A stretch of DNA of 64,000 nucleotides from Ensifer sp. LCM 4579 (GTDB lineage: Bacteria > Pseudomonadota > Alphaproteobacteria > Rhizobiales > Rhizobiaceae), in contig NZ_MDDV01000024.1 of NCBI RefSeq assembly GCF_001854885.1, positions 246,129 to 310,128 of the forward strand, in the 5' to 3' direction. Below the pieces are notes generated by a model. That model worked only from the letters and a program-made list of their open reading frames with translations. It searched no databases and was not told the DNA's origin. The translations under genes and the position numbers were made by a program. Of the stretch, positions 49,143 to 58,030 are shown one piece after another. Position 1 is the first letter of the stretch. Every line of letters starts with the position of its first letter.

Positions 49143-50250
49143 GGAACCTCCGGGAATGAAATACGGAAAGATCCTCGGAAAGCGCCCGCGCCGAAATTTG
49201 CCGCGGCAGGACCAGCGCATGGTTCGCCGCCAGCGTCACGCCGGAATGGCAGGCGAATGCAAACGCACCTGGAAACCTCTCCGACTGCTCGTAAATGGGG
49301 TAGCCGTCGGGCGTCACCACACGGAACGCGGCCCAGGTCCGCACCGCCCTGGCATCCCTGAGCAGCGGGAAGGTGCGTAGCGCACGTTCGGCCAGAACTG
49401 CGGTGATTGGTCCTCGCGGTCGTTGATGATCGATCGTCGCCTCCTTGCTCTCGCCGATCAGCACGCAGCCCTCGTCCGTCTGCCGCAGATAGCCGGTGGC
49501 ATGGCTGAGGAAGGGCCTCAGCCGCTCGGTGACGATGATCTGGCCACGGCTGGGCGAGAGCGGGACGCTCAGCCCAACCATTGGGGCGAGCCCAGTGTTA
49601 CCGATGCCGGCCGCAAGTACGACCTTGCCGCCACCGAGCCTCCATCCTTCTCCAGCCACTTCGAAGGCGCCGGCGCGATGGCGGATCGCAGTCGTCTTCC
49701 GATGTGGAAAATAATGAACGCCACGCTGCTTAAGCGCCTTGTGAAAGCCCGCGAACAGCCGCAGCGGGTTTGCGTGTCCATCGAGCGGACTGTAGATCGC
49801 GCCTGCCACTGTCTCGCCGACCAGGGGTAAGCGGCGGCGCGTCTCTGCCTGGTCGAGGATCTCATATTCGAGCGGCGGCGTTCCTTCCGCCTCCATTCCG
49901 GGTTGGCCGGCGAGCTTCGCCATCGATGCGATCCCGCGTTCCAGCTCCATTGGTGTGAGCCGAATTGAGAAGCCGCCCGACTGGACAAAGCCAGTGTCGA
50001 TGCCGGTTTCGCTTTTGAGTTCCGCTGCCAGCTGGTGCCATTTCGCGGCCGAGGTTCGCGACCATCGCGAATAGGCGGCGTTGCCGAGGCCCTTGCTGGA
50101 GCTCCACACGAGGCCGAAATTCGCCCGGGCAGCCCTGTTTGCGAGATCGCCCTCGTCGAGGATTGCAACCCTTTGCCCGCACCTCGACAGACCCCAGGCT
50201 ATCGATACACCTACCAGCCCGCCACCGATGACGATTACGTCGTAATCCAT
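49123..50250 (-). CDS. Opine-oxidase-like subunit B (FAD-dependent amino acid oxidase)
   Basis: A 375-aa protein of the D-amino-acid oxidase superfamily. FAD motif MDYDVIVIGGGLVGVSIAWG at the start; HANPLRLFAGFHKALKQRG and the C-terminal FACHSGVTLAANHALVLPRQ complete the fold. Its place beside the [2Fe-2S] C and FAD A subunits makes it the substrate-oxidising B subunit of a three-protein oxidase. It lacks membrane segments. The ATG at 50250 follows GGGGAGCTAGCGGA. The substrate is likely an N-substituted or D-amino acid; the sequence does not show which. Confidence 0.85.
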   Translation of the reverse strand: MDYDVIVIGGGLVGVSIAWGLSRCGQRVAILDEGDLANRAARANFGLVWSSSKGLGNAAYSRWSRTSAAKWHQLAAELKSETGIDTGFVQSGGFSIRLTPMELERGIASMAKLAGQPGMEAEGTPPLEYEILDQAETRRRLPLVGETVAGAIYSPLDGHANPLRLFAGFHKALKQRGVHYFPHRKTTAIRHRAGAFEVAGEGWRLGGGKVVLAAGIGNTGLAPMVGLSVPLSPSRGQIIVTERLRPFLSHATGYLRQTDEGCVLIGESKEATIDHQRPRGPITAVLAERALRTFPLLRDARAVRTWAAFRVVTPDGYPIYEQSERFPGAFAFACHSGVTLAANHALVLPRQISARALSEDLSVFHSRRFHVPAAA

Positions 50251-50308
50251 TCCGCTAGCTCCCCTCGACGCACCACCCCAACGGCTGTCTCCGGATCTGG
50301 TCTCACGA

Positions 50309-51631
50309 TCAGATTGCGCCGACTTTGACTTTCGAACCATCAATGAGGCGGGACAGGCGGAAGGGGGTGGGGTCGACACAGGGTGTATCATTGGCAACCA
50401 GGTCGGCCGCGAGGCGGCCGATGCCCGGGCCAAGGCCGAAGCCATGGCCGGAACCGCCCGCGGCCAGGTAAAGGCCCCTCACACCATCAGCCGGCGAGAT
50501 GACCGGAACCGCGTCTGGGGTGAAGTCGACGTAGGCTCCCCAGCTGTCGGCGACTTCGACACCCGCCAACGTAGGAAACTGCTCCGTGACCCGTTTCAAG
50601 ATAGCCGCGATGGTGCGGCGGCTCGGCGGCGGGTCGAGAACACGCATCCGCTCGAAGGCCGTCGGTTTGCTCCTGTTCAAGCTTCCGAATGCCTCCGGAC
50701 CCTGGAGGAAGGATTTGCCGATGCCGAACTGCACCGCTTTCAGACGCTTCATGAACATCGGCATGAACCAGCGGGCGTAGCGAAGGCCTTGCGGGGTGAT
50801 GTCGAGCATCGCCCTGCCGCTGATCGCAAGCGTGTAGCTGCCATCCAACCGGCGGGTCAACGCACATTCCGGCGTATAGATCGCCTCGCCCAAATTCGCC
50901 GTCGGCCGCGTACGCAACGCCGTCTGGCGCACGCTCGCCTGCGGAAACAGAACTCCGTGCTGGCGACAAAACATCGACGTCCAGGCACCGCCGGCGCAGA
51001 GAACGGCTTGTGTCCGGATGGTCCCCTTTTCGGTGACCACCCCGGCTACCGCTCCATTGACCAGATCGAGGCCTCGGGCAGCGCACTCCTGGTGGATCGT
51101 CGCCCCAAATTTGCGAGCGCCGTTCGCGATCGTCGGCGCGGCAATGGCGGGTTCGCCCTTGCCGTCATCGATCGAATGCACTCCGCCCAGCCATCGGCGG
51201 CCGTTCGCCGGAATTGCGGCAGCCGCTTCCTTGGCGCTCAGCATCTTCGTATTGACGTTGAACAGGCGGGCCGTATCACGCCATGCTTCCCACTCTGCAA
51301 GCTGCCGGGGATTATCGGTAGCGTAGAGCAGACCGCAGCGACGGAAGCCGACGTCCTCGCCGATTTTGGACTCGAACTCACCCCACAACCGCAGCGCGAC
51401 ACCCGATAGCGGCAGCTCGCGCTCATCCCGGTTCTGTTGCCGGCACCAACCCCAGTTGCGGCTCGACTGCTCGCAGCCGACATGGCCCTTTTCGACCAGG
51501 GCGACGGACAGTCCCCGCTCCGCGAGAAAGAAGGCTGCCGTTGCACCAATAATGCCGCCGCCGACGACGACGACATCCGCCTTGGCGGGAAGCTCTTGAT
51601 CGCTGTGTATGCGTTTGACAATTGGAGACAT
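50309..51631 (-). CDS. Second FAD-dependent amino acid/amine oxidase
   Basis: A 440-aa DAO-superfamily flavoprotein. Its Rossmann motif is at about 18-40 (ADVVVVGGGIIGATAAFFLA), and the C-terminal FAD-binding part reads LYLAAGGSGHGFGLGPGIGR (about 386-405). A WCRQQNRDERELPLSG segment follows the first domain, as in sarcosine-oxidase/DadA-like enzymes. It is the first gene of the minus-strand operon, 58 bases upstream of subunit B. Two different oxidases in one operon suggest two sequential oxidations or a choice of related substrates. The ATG at 51631 follows TTGGAGACATGGG weakly. Confidence 0.8.
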   Translation of the reverse strand: MSPIVKRIHSDQELPAKADVVVVGGGIIGATAAFFLAERGLSVALVEKGHVGCEQSSRNWGWCRQQNRDERELPLSGVALRLWGEFESKIGEDVGFRRCGLLYATDNPRQLAEWEAWRDTARLFNVNTKMLSAKEAAAAIPANGRRWLGGVHSIDDGKGEPAIAAPTIANGARKFGATIHQECAARGLDLVNGAVAGVVTEKGTIRTQAVLCAGGAWTSMFCRQHGVLFPQASVRQTALRTRPTANLGEAIYTPECALTRRLDGSYTLAISGRAMLDITPQGLRYARWFMPMFMKRLKAVQFGIGKSFLQGPEAFGSLNRSKPTAFERMRVLDPPPSRRTIAAILKRVTEQFPTLAGVEVADSWGAYVDFTPDAVPVISPADGVRGLYLAAGGSGHGFGLGPGIGRLAADLVANDTPCVDPTPFRLSRLIDGSKVKVGAI

Positions 51632-52037
51632 GGGGGCTGACCTGGAATTATTGGCGGCTGATCTGTACGGCGCTATTTTCTGCCCCTCCGACAGCGCATT
51701 CCCTCGCCGATGAAATTCCCGCCGGGCAGGGGGAGACTCTCTCAAAGCTTGTCGTCGCGCGTCCTCGAATTGAGCTCATAGGAGGCTACCGGAGGAAAGC
51801 GAGCAGCATGCATCGACTGGATACAGAGGGACGGCCGAAAGTTCCGTTTTCTGCGGCGCGACGGCCAAATCTGCGGCCGTCGCGCGGGTAAGCTACAGAG
51901 CATCGTCTGACGACAGTAGTGGTTGTTGAATCGGATTCCGGTCGAGCACGACAGATGCCGCGATCGGGTTCACGTCACCGCTGCTGCCACAGGCTCGAAT
52001 TAAAGAGCGTGCACAATCTAAAGCAGAGATTTAAGCC
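51632..52037. other. Divergent promoter region of the catabolic operon, no gene
   Basis: Between the oxidase operon (minus) and the racemase-family gene (plus). No protein-like frame or clear palindromic operator was seen, and no transcription-factor gene lies nearby, so the regulator is probably elsewhere. Confidence 0.5.
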
Positions 52038-52742
52038 ATGACTACAGGCCCTCACGAGTCCCCCGCGCTTGCCATGATCCATACGGTCCCCGGGATCATC
52101 CCCGCGTTCAACGATCTCGTCGGCCGCCATCTGCCCGGTTGGCGCCCGTTCAACATGTTGGATGAGAGCCTGCTGGGGAACACGATCCGCGAAGGCACGC
52201 TGTCACGTCAGACCATGCGCCGGCTTGCGACTCACATCTGGTCGGCGGTGGATGCGGGAGCTTCGGCGGTCCTCGTCACCTGTTCCTCGCTCGGCCCTGC
52301 AGTGGATGCGGCAATGCCACTCTGCCCCGTCCCCCTCTTCCGTATCGATGACGGGATGGCGATCGAGGCGATCAACCGCGGGAACCGAATTGGCGTCCTT
52401 GCGACCCTCGCTACAACAATGGAGCCTACAACCCGGTTAATTGAAGACCATGCGCAAAGAATGGATCGTAGCGTTTCCGTCACCAGCCGTCTTTGTGAAG
52501 GAGCCTTCGATAAATTGCGAAACGGGGACAGGGCGGCGCATGATGCGATGGTACGTGAAGGCCTTGCTTCGCTCGTGGACAGCGTCGACGTGGTTGTTCT
52601 CGCTCAAGCATCAATGGCAAATGCCCTGAACAAAATAGCCGAGATATCGGTGCCAGTACTTACTAGCCCTGAACTCGGCGTGCTGCACATGTCCTCCGCA
52701 CTGAATGTGCGCGCCCGTGTTCAGGAAAATGCGCAAAGGTAG
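52038..52742 (+). CDS. Asp/Glu racemase-family protein
   Basis: A 234-aa protein with the two-lobed racemase fold. The first lobe carries the conserved Cys82 in VLVTCSSLGPAVD; the mirror position in the second lobe reads VVVLAQASMANAL and has no cysteine, so a two-base racemisation mechanism is doubtful. Some one-cysteine relatives act as decarboxylases, isomerases or binding proteins. It is divergent from the oxidase operon and probably acts on the same compound class, for example epimerising or processing an amino acid. Confidence 0.75.
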   Translation: MTTGPHESPALAMIHTVPGIIPAFNDLVGRHLPGWRPFNMLDESLLGNTIREGTLSRQTMRRLATHIWSAVDAGASAVLVTCSSLGPAVDAAMPLCPVPLFRIDDGMAIEAINRGNRIGVLATLATTMEPTTRLIEDHAQRMDRSVSVTSRLCEGAFDKLRNGDRAAHDAMVREGLASLVDSVDVVVLAQASMANALNKIAEISVPVLTSPELGVLHMSSALNVRARVQENAQR

Positions 52743-52751
52743 GCCAGCGGT

Positions 52752-52931
52752 TTGCCCGTTTTCAACGGTCCAGAGCAGGCCTTCGGGCCAATTAACTTCC
52801 TGATCAACAACGCCAACAGCGGAGCTTCATCGACGGTGGCACTCTCCGGGAAGCGTGCATCCACCCGCCGCCTCATTGACTCATTGTCCGCTCTTTGGAC
52901 CAGCACTCCACATTCCCGTCGGTATCGGTGA
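52752..52931 (+). pseudogene. Possible short-chain dehydrogenase remnant
   Basis: The frame reads LPVFNGPEQAFGPINFLINN then ANSGASSTVALSGKRAST. The A-F-G-P-I-N-F-L-I-N-N-A pattern resembles the NNAG region of short-chain dehydrogenases (normally FG-ID-LVNNAG), but nothing before or after matches, and no catalytic Tyr-x3-Lys is present. It begins 9 bases after the racemase stop. Treat as a doubtful gene fragment. Confidence 0.25.
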
Positions 52932-53010
52932 ATGGCCGCAAAGGTCGACCTCGGCTAGCTACTAGCGCATCGGCCCGAAAATCATACGCGATTTTCGGAA
53001 AGTTCGATAC

Positions 53011-53068
53011 GCAGATTCAAAGAGTTACAGCGAACTTTGCACGCCTGGAAAGACGCGCGGCGCTGTAG
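53011..53068 (-). repeat. Partial RIME-like element
   Basis: On the minus strand it reads CTACAGCGCCGCGCGTCTTT, then CAAAGTTCGCTGTAACTCTTTGAATC, matching the first part of the element at 15998-16159 in inverse orientation. It lies in the 3' flank of ftsZ2. The remainder of 52932-53150 shows no gene. Confidence 0.65.
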
Positions 53069-53150
53069 CTGTCGTTTGTGAGTACGCGCTCTCTCCCCGG
53101 GTTGAACTCGAGGAGAGAGCCATGCGCCAGCGCAACAGAAAGCAAGCGAC

Positions 53151-54182
53151 CTACTGCAGCGGCCGGCCCGGCGCTGCCGCCTGGCCGTTTACGGCCCCGG
53201 ACGCCGCCTCGTCCGCGCGGATGCTGTCGAGGCCGGTCGCCACGACCGAGACGCGGAAGGTGCCGTCGAGGGTGCGGTCGAAGATCGCGCCGACGACGAT
53301 GTCGGCCTCGTCATAGACTTCCTCGCGGATGCGTGTGGCGGCCTCGTCGACCTCGAACAGGGTCATGTCCATGCCGCCGGAGATCGAGACGAGCACGCCC
53401 TTGGCGCCGCGCATCGAGACCTCGTCGAGCAGCGGGTTGGCGATTGCCGCTTCCGCCGCCTTCATCGCCCGGCCCTCGCCCGTCGCCTCGCCGGTGCCCA
53501 TCATCGCGCGGCCCATGCCCTTCATCACCGTCTTCACGTCGGCGAAGTCGAGATTCATCAGGCCTTCCTTGACGATCAGGTCGGTGATGCAGCTGACGCC
53601 GGAGTAGAGCACCCGGTCGGCGATCATGAAGGCGTCGGCAAAGGTGGTCTTCGCGTCAGCGATGCGGAAGAGGTTCTGGTTAGGGATGACGATCACCGTG
53701 TCGGCGCTTTCGCGCAGCCGCTCGATGCCGAGCTCCGCCGTCTGCATCCGCCGCCGGCCCTCGAAGCTGAAGGGCTTGGTGACGACGCCGACGGTCAGGA
53801 TGCCGGCCCGCCGCGCCGCTTCGGCGATGACGGGAGCCGCGCCCGTACCGGTGCCGCCGCCCATTCCGGCGGTGACGAAGCACATATGCGTGTCGCCGAG
53901 GTGGTCCATGATCTCGTCGATGGACTCCTGTGCCGCCGCATTGCCGATATCCGGCACCGAGCCAGCGCCGAGGCCCTCGGTGATCGCCGTGCCGAGCTGG
54001 ATTCGCCGTTCAGCCTTCGACATGGCCAGCGCCTGCGCGTCCGTGTTGGCGGCGATAAAATCCACGCCCTGCAGGTCTTCGGCGATCATGTTATTGATGG
54101 CGTTACCGCCGCCGCCGCCCACGCCGATGACGGTGATTTTCGGGCGCATCTCCGTGATGATCGGCTTTTTGAACTCTGTCAT
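53151..54182 (-). CDS. ftsZ2: Short FtsZ paralogue (FtsZ2 type)
   Basis: A 343-aa tubulin-like GTPase. The glycine-rich nucleotide loop [12 protein letters not shown] lies at 21-32, the signature GGGTGTG at 108-114, and the T7 catalytic loop [11 protein letters not shown] at about 204-214. The protein ends right after the GTPase/activation domains ([15 protein letters not shown] then a short Ala/Pro tail); the long linker and the C-terminal peptide that binds FtsA/ZipA/SepF are absent. Sinorhizobium meliloti is known to carry such a short second FtsZ beside the essential full-length one. AAGGAGAAGAGC precedes the ATG. It is not in the division cluster, as expected for the second copy. Confidence 0.9.
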   Translation of the reverse strand: MTEFKKPIITEMRPKITVIGVGGGGGNAINNMIAEDLQGVDFIAANTDAQALAMSKAERRIQLGTAITEGLGAGSVPDIGNAAAQESIDEIMDHLGDTHMCFVTAGMGGGTGTGAAPVIAEAARRAGILTVGVVTKPFSFEGRRRMQTAELGIERLRESADTVIVIPNQNLFRIADAKTTFADAFMIADRVLYSGVSCITDLIVKEGLMNLDFADVKTVMKGMGRAMMGTGEATGEGRAMKAAEAAIANPLLDEVSMRGAKGVLVSISGGMDMTLFEVDEAATRIREEVYDEADIVVGAIFDRTLDGTFRVSVVATGLDSIRADEAASGAVNGQAAAPGRPLQ

Positions 54183-54448
54183 GCTCTTCTCCTTGGGCAG
54201 ATCCCCGGCTGTCAAAGGCTGTCCGTCCCCCGGAACTTGCGATCGAAAGCGGCGCGGGCGCGAATCACGCATTGTCATTGTAGGAATTCAAAAAAGCCAC
54301 GGAGAAGGCAAGAGCGGCGAAAACAAGGCGCGTCCACAGCTACGTGCACGGGCAGTCGATGAGCCGTCACGCCGAGAGCGCCCGAAGCGAGGAACAAGGT
54401 CCGGTTCCCGACGTTCATGCTGCACGTTCACCAAAGGGAGTGGCTGTA

Positions 54449-54643
54449 ATGGGCGTTGACAAAGCACCGACGGAAAAGGGCAGACAGGCTGCCCGCGGCC
54501 TGCATGACAGCGCGGCGAAAGAGGAGAAAAAGACCGAAGCACAGAAGGGATCGGACCTTGCCAAGGGTGCCGACCGGTTCGACGAGCGCTCCAGGAGCTC
54601 CGACGGCAAAAGCGCGGCAGCGAAGCAGAGGCCCAAGAAGTAG
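54449..54643 (+). CDS. Small lysine-rich protein (64 aa), possibly disordered
   Basis: MGVDKAPTEKGRQAARGLHD, then SAAKEEKKTEAQKGSDLAKG and a C-terminal KSAAAKQRPKK. Very high in K, A, E, S and without hydrophobic residues, so likely unfolded; such proteins may bind nucleic acid or act in stress. AAAGGGAGTGGCTGTA before the ATG is a good ribosome-binding site. It lies divergent to ftsZ2. No family recognised. Confidence 0.5.
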   Translation: MGVDKAPTEKGRQAARGLHDSAAKEEKKTEAQKGSDLAKGADRFDERSRSSDGKSAAAKQRPKK

Positions 54644-54730
54644 CGCGTGAACCGATCCAGGGGATGGTCGCGGGCCGAGGCGTTACGGCGCGCCGCGTCA
54701 TTTCAGACGCCACAGTTGACGGGTATTCTT

Positions 54731-54850
54731 TTTCCCTCATCCCTGTGCTCGTCACAGGGATCCAGCAGCGCCGCGTCTGCGGCGCGGAAGAGTCTTTTCA
54801 GCGGAAGGACTTGGGCTGGCTGGATCCCTGTGACAAGCACAGGAAACAGG
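54731..54850. repeat. About 110-bp palindromic repeat, inverted copy
   Basis: CATCCCTGTGCTCGTCACAG, then GATCCAGCAGCGCCGCGTCT and later CTTGGGCTGGCTGGATCCCT with GTGACAAGCACAGG. It is the inverse of the element at 14438-14550 with few changes. A RIME-like fragment (CGCGCCGCGTCATTTCAGAC) is directly to its left, the same pairing of repeat families as at 14.4 kb. Confidence 0.8.
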
Positions 54851-54865
54851 GACGGAGACGGCCCC

Positions 54866-56578
54866 TCAGTCTCTTTCCGAGGCGGGCGCGGTGTAGCGGC
54901 GGCGCACCGCTTCCGCCAGCCGCTTGCGGCTTTCGGCCGGGGCAAGCGCACGATCTTCCTCGATGGCCGCGGCTTCGTCGGCGAGTTCCGGATCGCCGAT
55001 GCGCTCGCCGAACCACTTCGAATAGTCGCCCGCCCGCAGGTGATGGTCCCAGGTCTCGTCGTCGACCCCCTCTGCGATCTGCAGGAACATCATCAGGTTG
55101 TGGGCCCGCAGGTTCAGCCTGTTCTCCGGGCCGCGGAAATAGAAGCTCGCATCCTCTCCGAGATGTCCCTCGGCATATTTCCGCGTGTGCCGCTTGCGCA
55201 CCTGTTTCGGCTTTTCGACGCGGATGCGCCGCACCGGCGCGCCCGTCGAGCGCCGCCAGAAGAGAACTTTCTCGTCCGACCGGCGCCGGTCGAGCCCGGC
55301 CGGCAGATCGTCTCCGGTTGCCTCGCAGAAGGTCTCGATGGCCTCCCGCCCCTTGGGGCCGAGCGCCGCGACCGCGGTCACCGCCGAAAGCGCCTTGGGC
55401 GAGACCGAATCCGGGTGAACGGTGATCATGATGGTTCCGGAGCGATCGTCGGACAGCGCCAGTGAAGCGCTGTCGCGCGCCGCCGGCATGAGGTGATGGG
55501 CCTCGTCGATGATCAGCCAGTGCGGCCTGCCCGTTCGCGCGCGCATCGCCGAAATGTCCGGCATCAGCTCGGCGAAAAAGGCCGGCCGCTCCTGAAGCTC
55601 GAAGCCGAGCGCGCTGACGACGACGTTGTCCTCCGGATTGGCAAGAAGCTCCAGCACCTGGCGATTCGTCGGCGTGACCGAGCCGCTGCCGACGGTCACG
55701 GCACCCTCGAGATCCTCGTAATCGCCCTCCGGATCGAAGACGCAGAACTGAAAGCGTTGTTCGCGCAGCCGCTCCGAAAGCGCGGTCGCCAGCGTCGATT
55801 TTCCGATGCCCGAACTACCGGTAATGAGCAGCACGTCCGGAGGCGTTATCACGACCGGCCCGGACTCGTCCTCGCCGATCTGCACCTGATGGCGTGCATT
55901 GGTGCAGAAGGCGAAATCCTGCGCGATGATCTCGCCGATCAATTCCTCGACGCCTTCGCCGCGTGCGCCCTCAAGCGCGAAATCGGCGGTGTCCTTCACC
56001 GCCGGCAGGGCGTTCGCCACGGCGGCGCCGCAGCCGCACATCCGCAACAGGGCGTGGTCGTTTTCCGCATCGCCGACAGCGACGACATTCAGGAAAGAGA
56101 GTTGCATCTCCTTGAGCGCGGCCTTGAGCCCGCTCGCCTTGTTGACCCCGCTCGGCAGCACCATGACGGCGCCCTTGTTGAAGATGATCTCCAGCTCGAG
56201 CCCGAGCTCGTGGATCGCCTCGAGCACGGCTGTCTGATGCGGCTCCCAGGTGGCGACGATCGTGCGCCCGACTGAGATATTGTCGACGCCCTTGTCTCTC
56301 AGAAGATCGACGAACTCCGCCGGCGGCGCCGGCGCCAGCGGCCGCTCCTCTTCGGTCTCCGGCGTATAGAGGAGCGCGCCATTCTCGGCGACGATCTTGT
56401 CGAAGAGATCGGTTTGCGGAAAGACGCTCTTCAGATCCGGCAGTTCGCGGCCGGTGACGAGCAGCAGCTTGCGGCCGGTCTCCCGCAGCCTTTTCAGCGC
56501 TTCGAGGCTTTCGGGCCTGACCGTGCCATGATCGGCCAGGGTCCCGTCATAGTCCGTCGCAAGGGCCATGTAATACAT
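54866..56578 (-). CDS. HAD-family phosphatase fused to a P-loop ATPase domain
   Basis: A 570-aa two-domain protein. The N-terminal half is a HAD-IIB (Cof-type) phosphatase: ALATDYDGTLADHGT (catalytic Asp pair, about residues 8-12), KLLLVTGRELPDL, a conserved Lys region LPSGVNKASGL and VGDAENDHALLRMCG. The C-terminal half (about 235-420) is a HerA/VirB4-like ATPase: Walker A ITGSSGIGKSTLA and Walker B HWLIIDEAHHLMP. A specific C-terminal part with KHTRKYAEGHLGEDASFYFR and the 3' helices follows. Two unrelated catalytic domains in one chain suggest nucleotide- or sugar-phosphate control coupled to ATP hydrolysis; the role is unknown. The ATG at 56578 is chosen; 56569 is possible. Confidence 0.8.
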   Translation of the reverse strand: MYYMALATDYDGTLADHGTVRPESLEALKRLRETGRKLLLVTGRELPDLKSVFPQTDLFDKIVAENGALLYTPETEEERPLAPAPPAEFVDLLRDKGVDNISVGRTIVATWEPHQTAVLEAIHELGLELEIIFNKGAVMVLPSGVNKASGLKAALKEMQLSFLNVVAVGDAENDHALLRMCGCGAAVANALPAVKDTADFALEGARGEGVEELIGEIIAQDFAFCTNARHQVQIGEDESGPVVITPPDVLLITGSSGIGKSTLATALSERLREQRFQFCVFDPEGDYEDLEGAVTVGSGSVTPTNRQVLELLANPEDNVVVSALGFELQERPAFFAELMPDISAMRARTGRPHWLIIDEAHHLMPAARDSASLALSDDRSGTIMITVHPDSVSPKALSAVTAVAALGPKGREAIETFCEATGDDLPAGLDRRRSDEKVLFWRRSTGAPVRRIRVEKPKQVRKRHTRKYAEGHLGEDASFYFRGPENRLNLRAHNLMMFLQIAEGVDDETWDHHLRAGDYSKWFGERIGDPELADEAAAIEEDRALAPAESRKRLAEAVRRRYTAPASERD

Positions 56579-56760
56579 GCGGGCTGCCTTTCCTTGGGGC
56601 TCGTTCTGCAAGATGGAACGTGAAAGCTCGGGGCTGGTTCCCGCGGCGCTGGCTCGGAGCTCCGCCGGGTCGGTCGGCTTGGGCATGGATCTTCGGGTCC
56701 AAGCGCCCCAAGCAGGAGCGGCCAGTCAAACTGCCGCTCCGCCCGCTCTGGCAGGGCCAG

Positions 56761-57837
56761 TCAGAGCCTCGCTTCGAGCACCAGGTTGAAAGGCGTCTCG
56801 AAAGCGCGGCGGAAGCGGGTGAAGCCCGCCTTGCGGAAGACATCGGCCAGCCGCCCCTCGCCGGCCTGCGCGCCGAGCACCAGGCGACCGCCGTCGGAGA
56901 TCGCATGGGCACAGCAGATGGTGGTCGAGGCCGCGTAGTACAACCTTCCCACCGGCGAGATGTTGTCCTCGACGCGGTCATTCGCGAAGGGCTCCACCAG
57001 CATGACGACGCCGTCCGGCGCCAGTGCCTTGGCGGCATGACTCGCTGCCGCTACCGGATCGCCCATGTCGTGCAGCGCGTCGAAGAAGCAGATCAGGTCG
57101 TAATCCTTGCCCGGATAGCCATCGGCGCGCGCCTCGCGGAAGGTCGTCTGGTCGGCAATGCCCGCTTTGGCTGCGGCTTTCCGCGCCTCGAACAGCGACT
57201 CCTGATGCGTATCGAAGCCGCAGAACCTCGATGCCGGGAAGGCCTCCGCCATCAGCACCGTCGAATGGCCGTGGCCGCATCCGACGTCGGCAACAAGGCC
57301 GCCCGCCTTGAGCTTGTCGACGACGCCGTCGAGAGCTGGCAACCATTCGGAGACCAAACTCGCCTTGTAGGCGTTGCGATAGAAGGATGCGACCCCGCAG
57401 GAGAGCCGCCCGTCGTGGTCGCCCCATGGGATACCTCTACCGGTGCGGAACGCCTCAACGGCCTTGTTCTCGTCCGCCCACATGGATGCGGGGACTGCCC
57501 AGGCATTGGGAATGAAGGTGGGGCTGTCCGGATCGGCAAGCACGAGGGCCTGTTCCGGAGTGAGCTCGTAGGTGTTGCTGACACTGTGGTAGGCGACGTA
57601 GCCGCCTGCGACTTGCGAATTGAGCCATTCGCAAACATAGCGTTCAGCGCAGCCGCTACGCCTTGCCAGTTCGCGCGCGCTGAGCGGGCCGGCCCCAGCC
57701 ATAGCCTTGTACAGACCAAGCCGATTGCCGAGGCTGATCATGACGCCGCCATAGCCGGCCGAAAGATCGCCGACCGCTCGTGCGACAAGCGCATCGAGCT
57801 TCGCAGAATCGATTGTGCCGCGGTAAGTGTGTTTCAT
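56761..57837 (-). CDS. SAM-dependent methyltransferase with N-terminal winged helix
   Basis: A 358-aa protein. The N-terminal 100 residues form a winged helix typical of dimerising O-methyltransferase-like proteins (LSARELARRSGCAERYVCEW). The class I methyltransferase domain starts with VADVGCGHGHSTVLMAEAFP (about 181-200, the G-x-G-x-G SAM loop), with an acidic FCGFDTHQESL for the ribose and DLICFFDALHDMGDP after strand 4. The acceptor is unknown. The ATG at 57837 is where conserved sequence begins. It is divergent from the GlxA-type regulator, probably its target. Confidence 0.8.
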   Translation of the reverse strand: MKHTYRGTIDSAKLDALVARAVGDLSAGYGGVMISLGNRLGLYKAMAGAGPLSARELARRSGCAERYVCEWLNSQVAGGYVAYHSVSNTYELTPEQALVLADPDSPTFIPNAWAVPASMWADENKAVEAFRTGRGIPWGDHDGRLSCGVASFYRNAYKASLVSEWLPALDGVVDKLKAGGLVADVGCGHGHSTVLMAEAFPASRFCGFDTHQESLFEARKAAAKAGIADQTTFREARADGYPGKDYDLICFFDALHDMGDPVAAASHAAKALAPDGVVMLVEPFANDRVEDNISPVGRLYYAASTTICCAHAISDGGRLVLGAQAGEGRLADVFRKAGFTRFRRAFETPFNLVLEARL

Positions 57838-58030
57838 GCTCTTGTCTCCTCTTGAAGCGCCCCCGGGGAAAGACCCGGGCTGCCTCATCAATCGCAGAGA
57901 CAGGGCACGAGAGGCAGAGCCGTTCTCTCCAGAATCGGGCCGTTCGGGCCACATGTGCATCAGCAGCCCAGGGAACGTGGCGCGACAATCTCGCCGGCGC
58001 TATTGTTGGACCCGCAAAGAGGGAGTCGAC

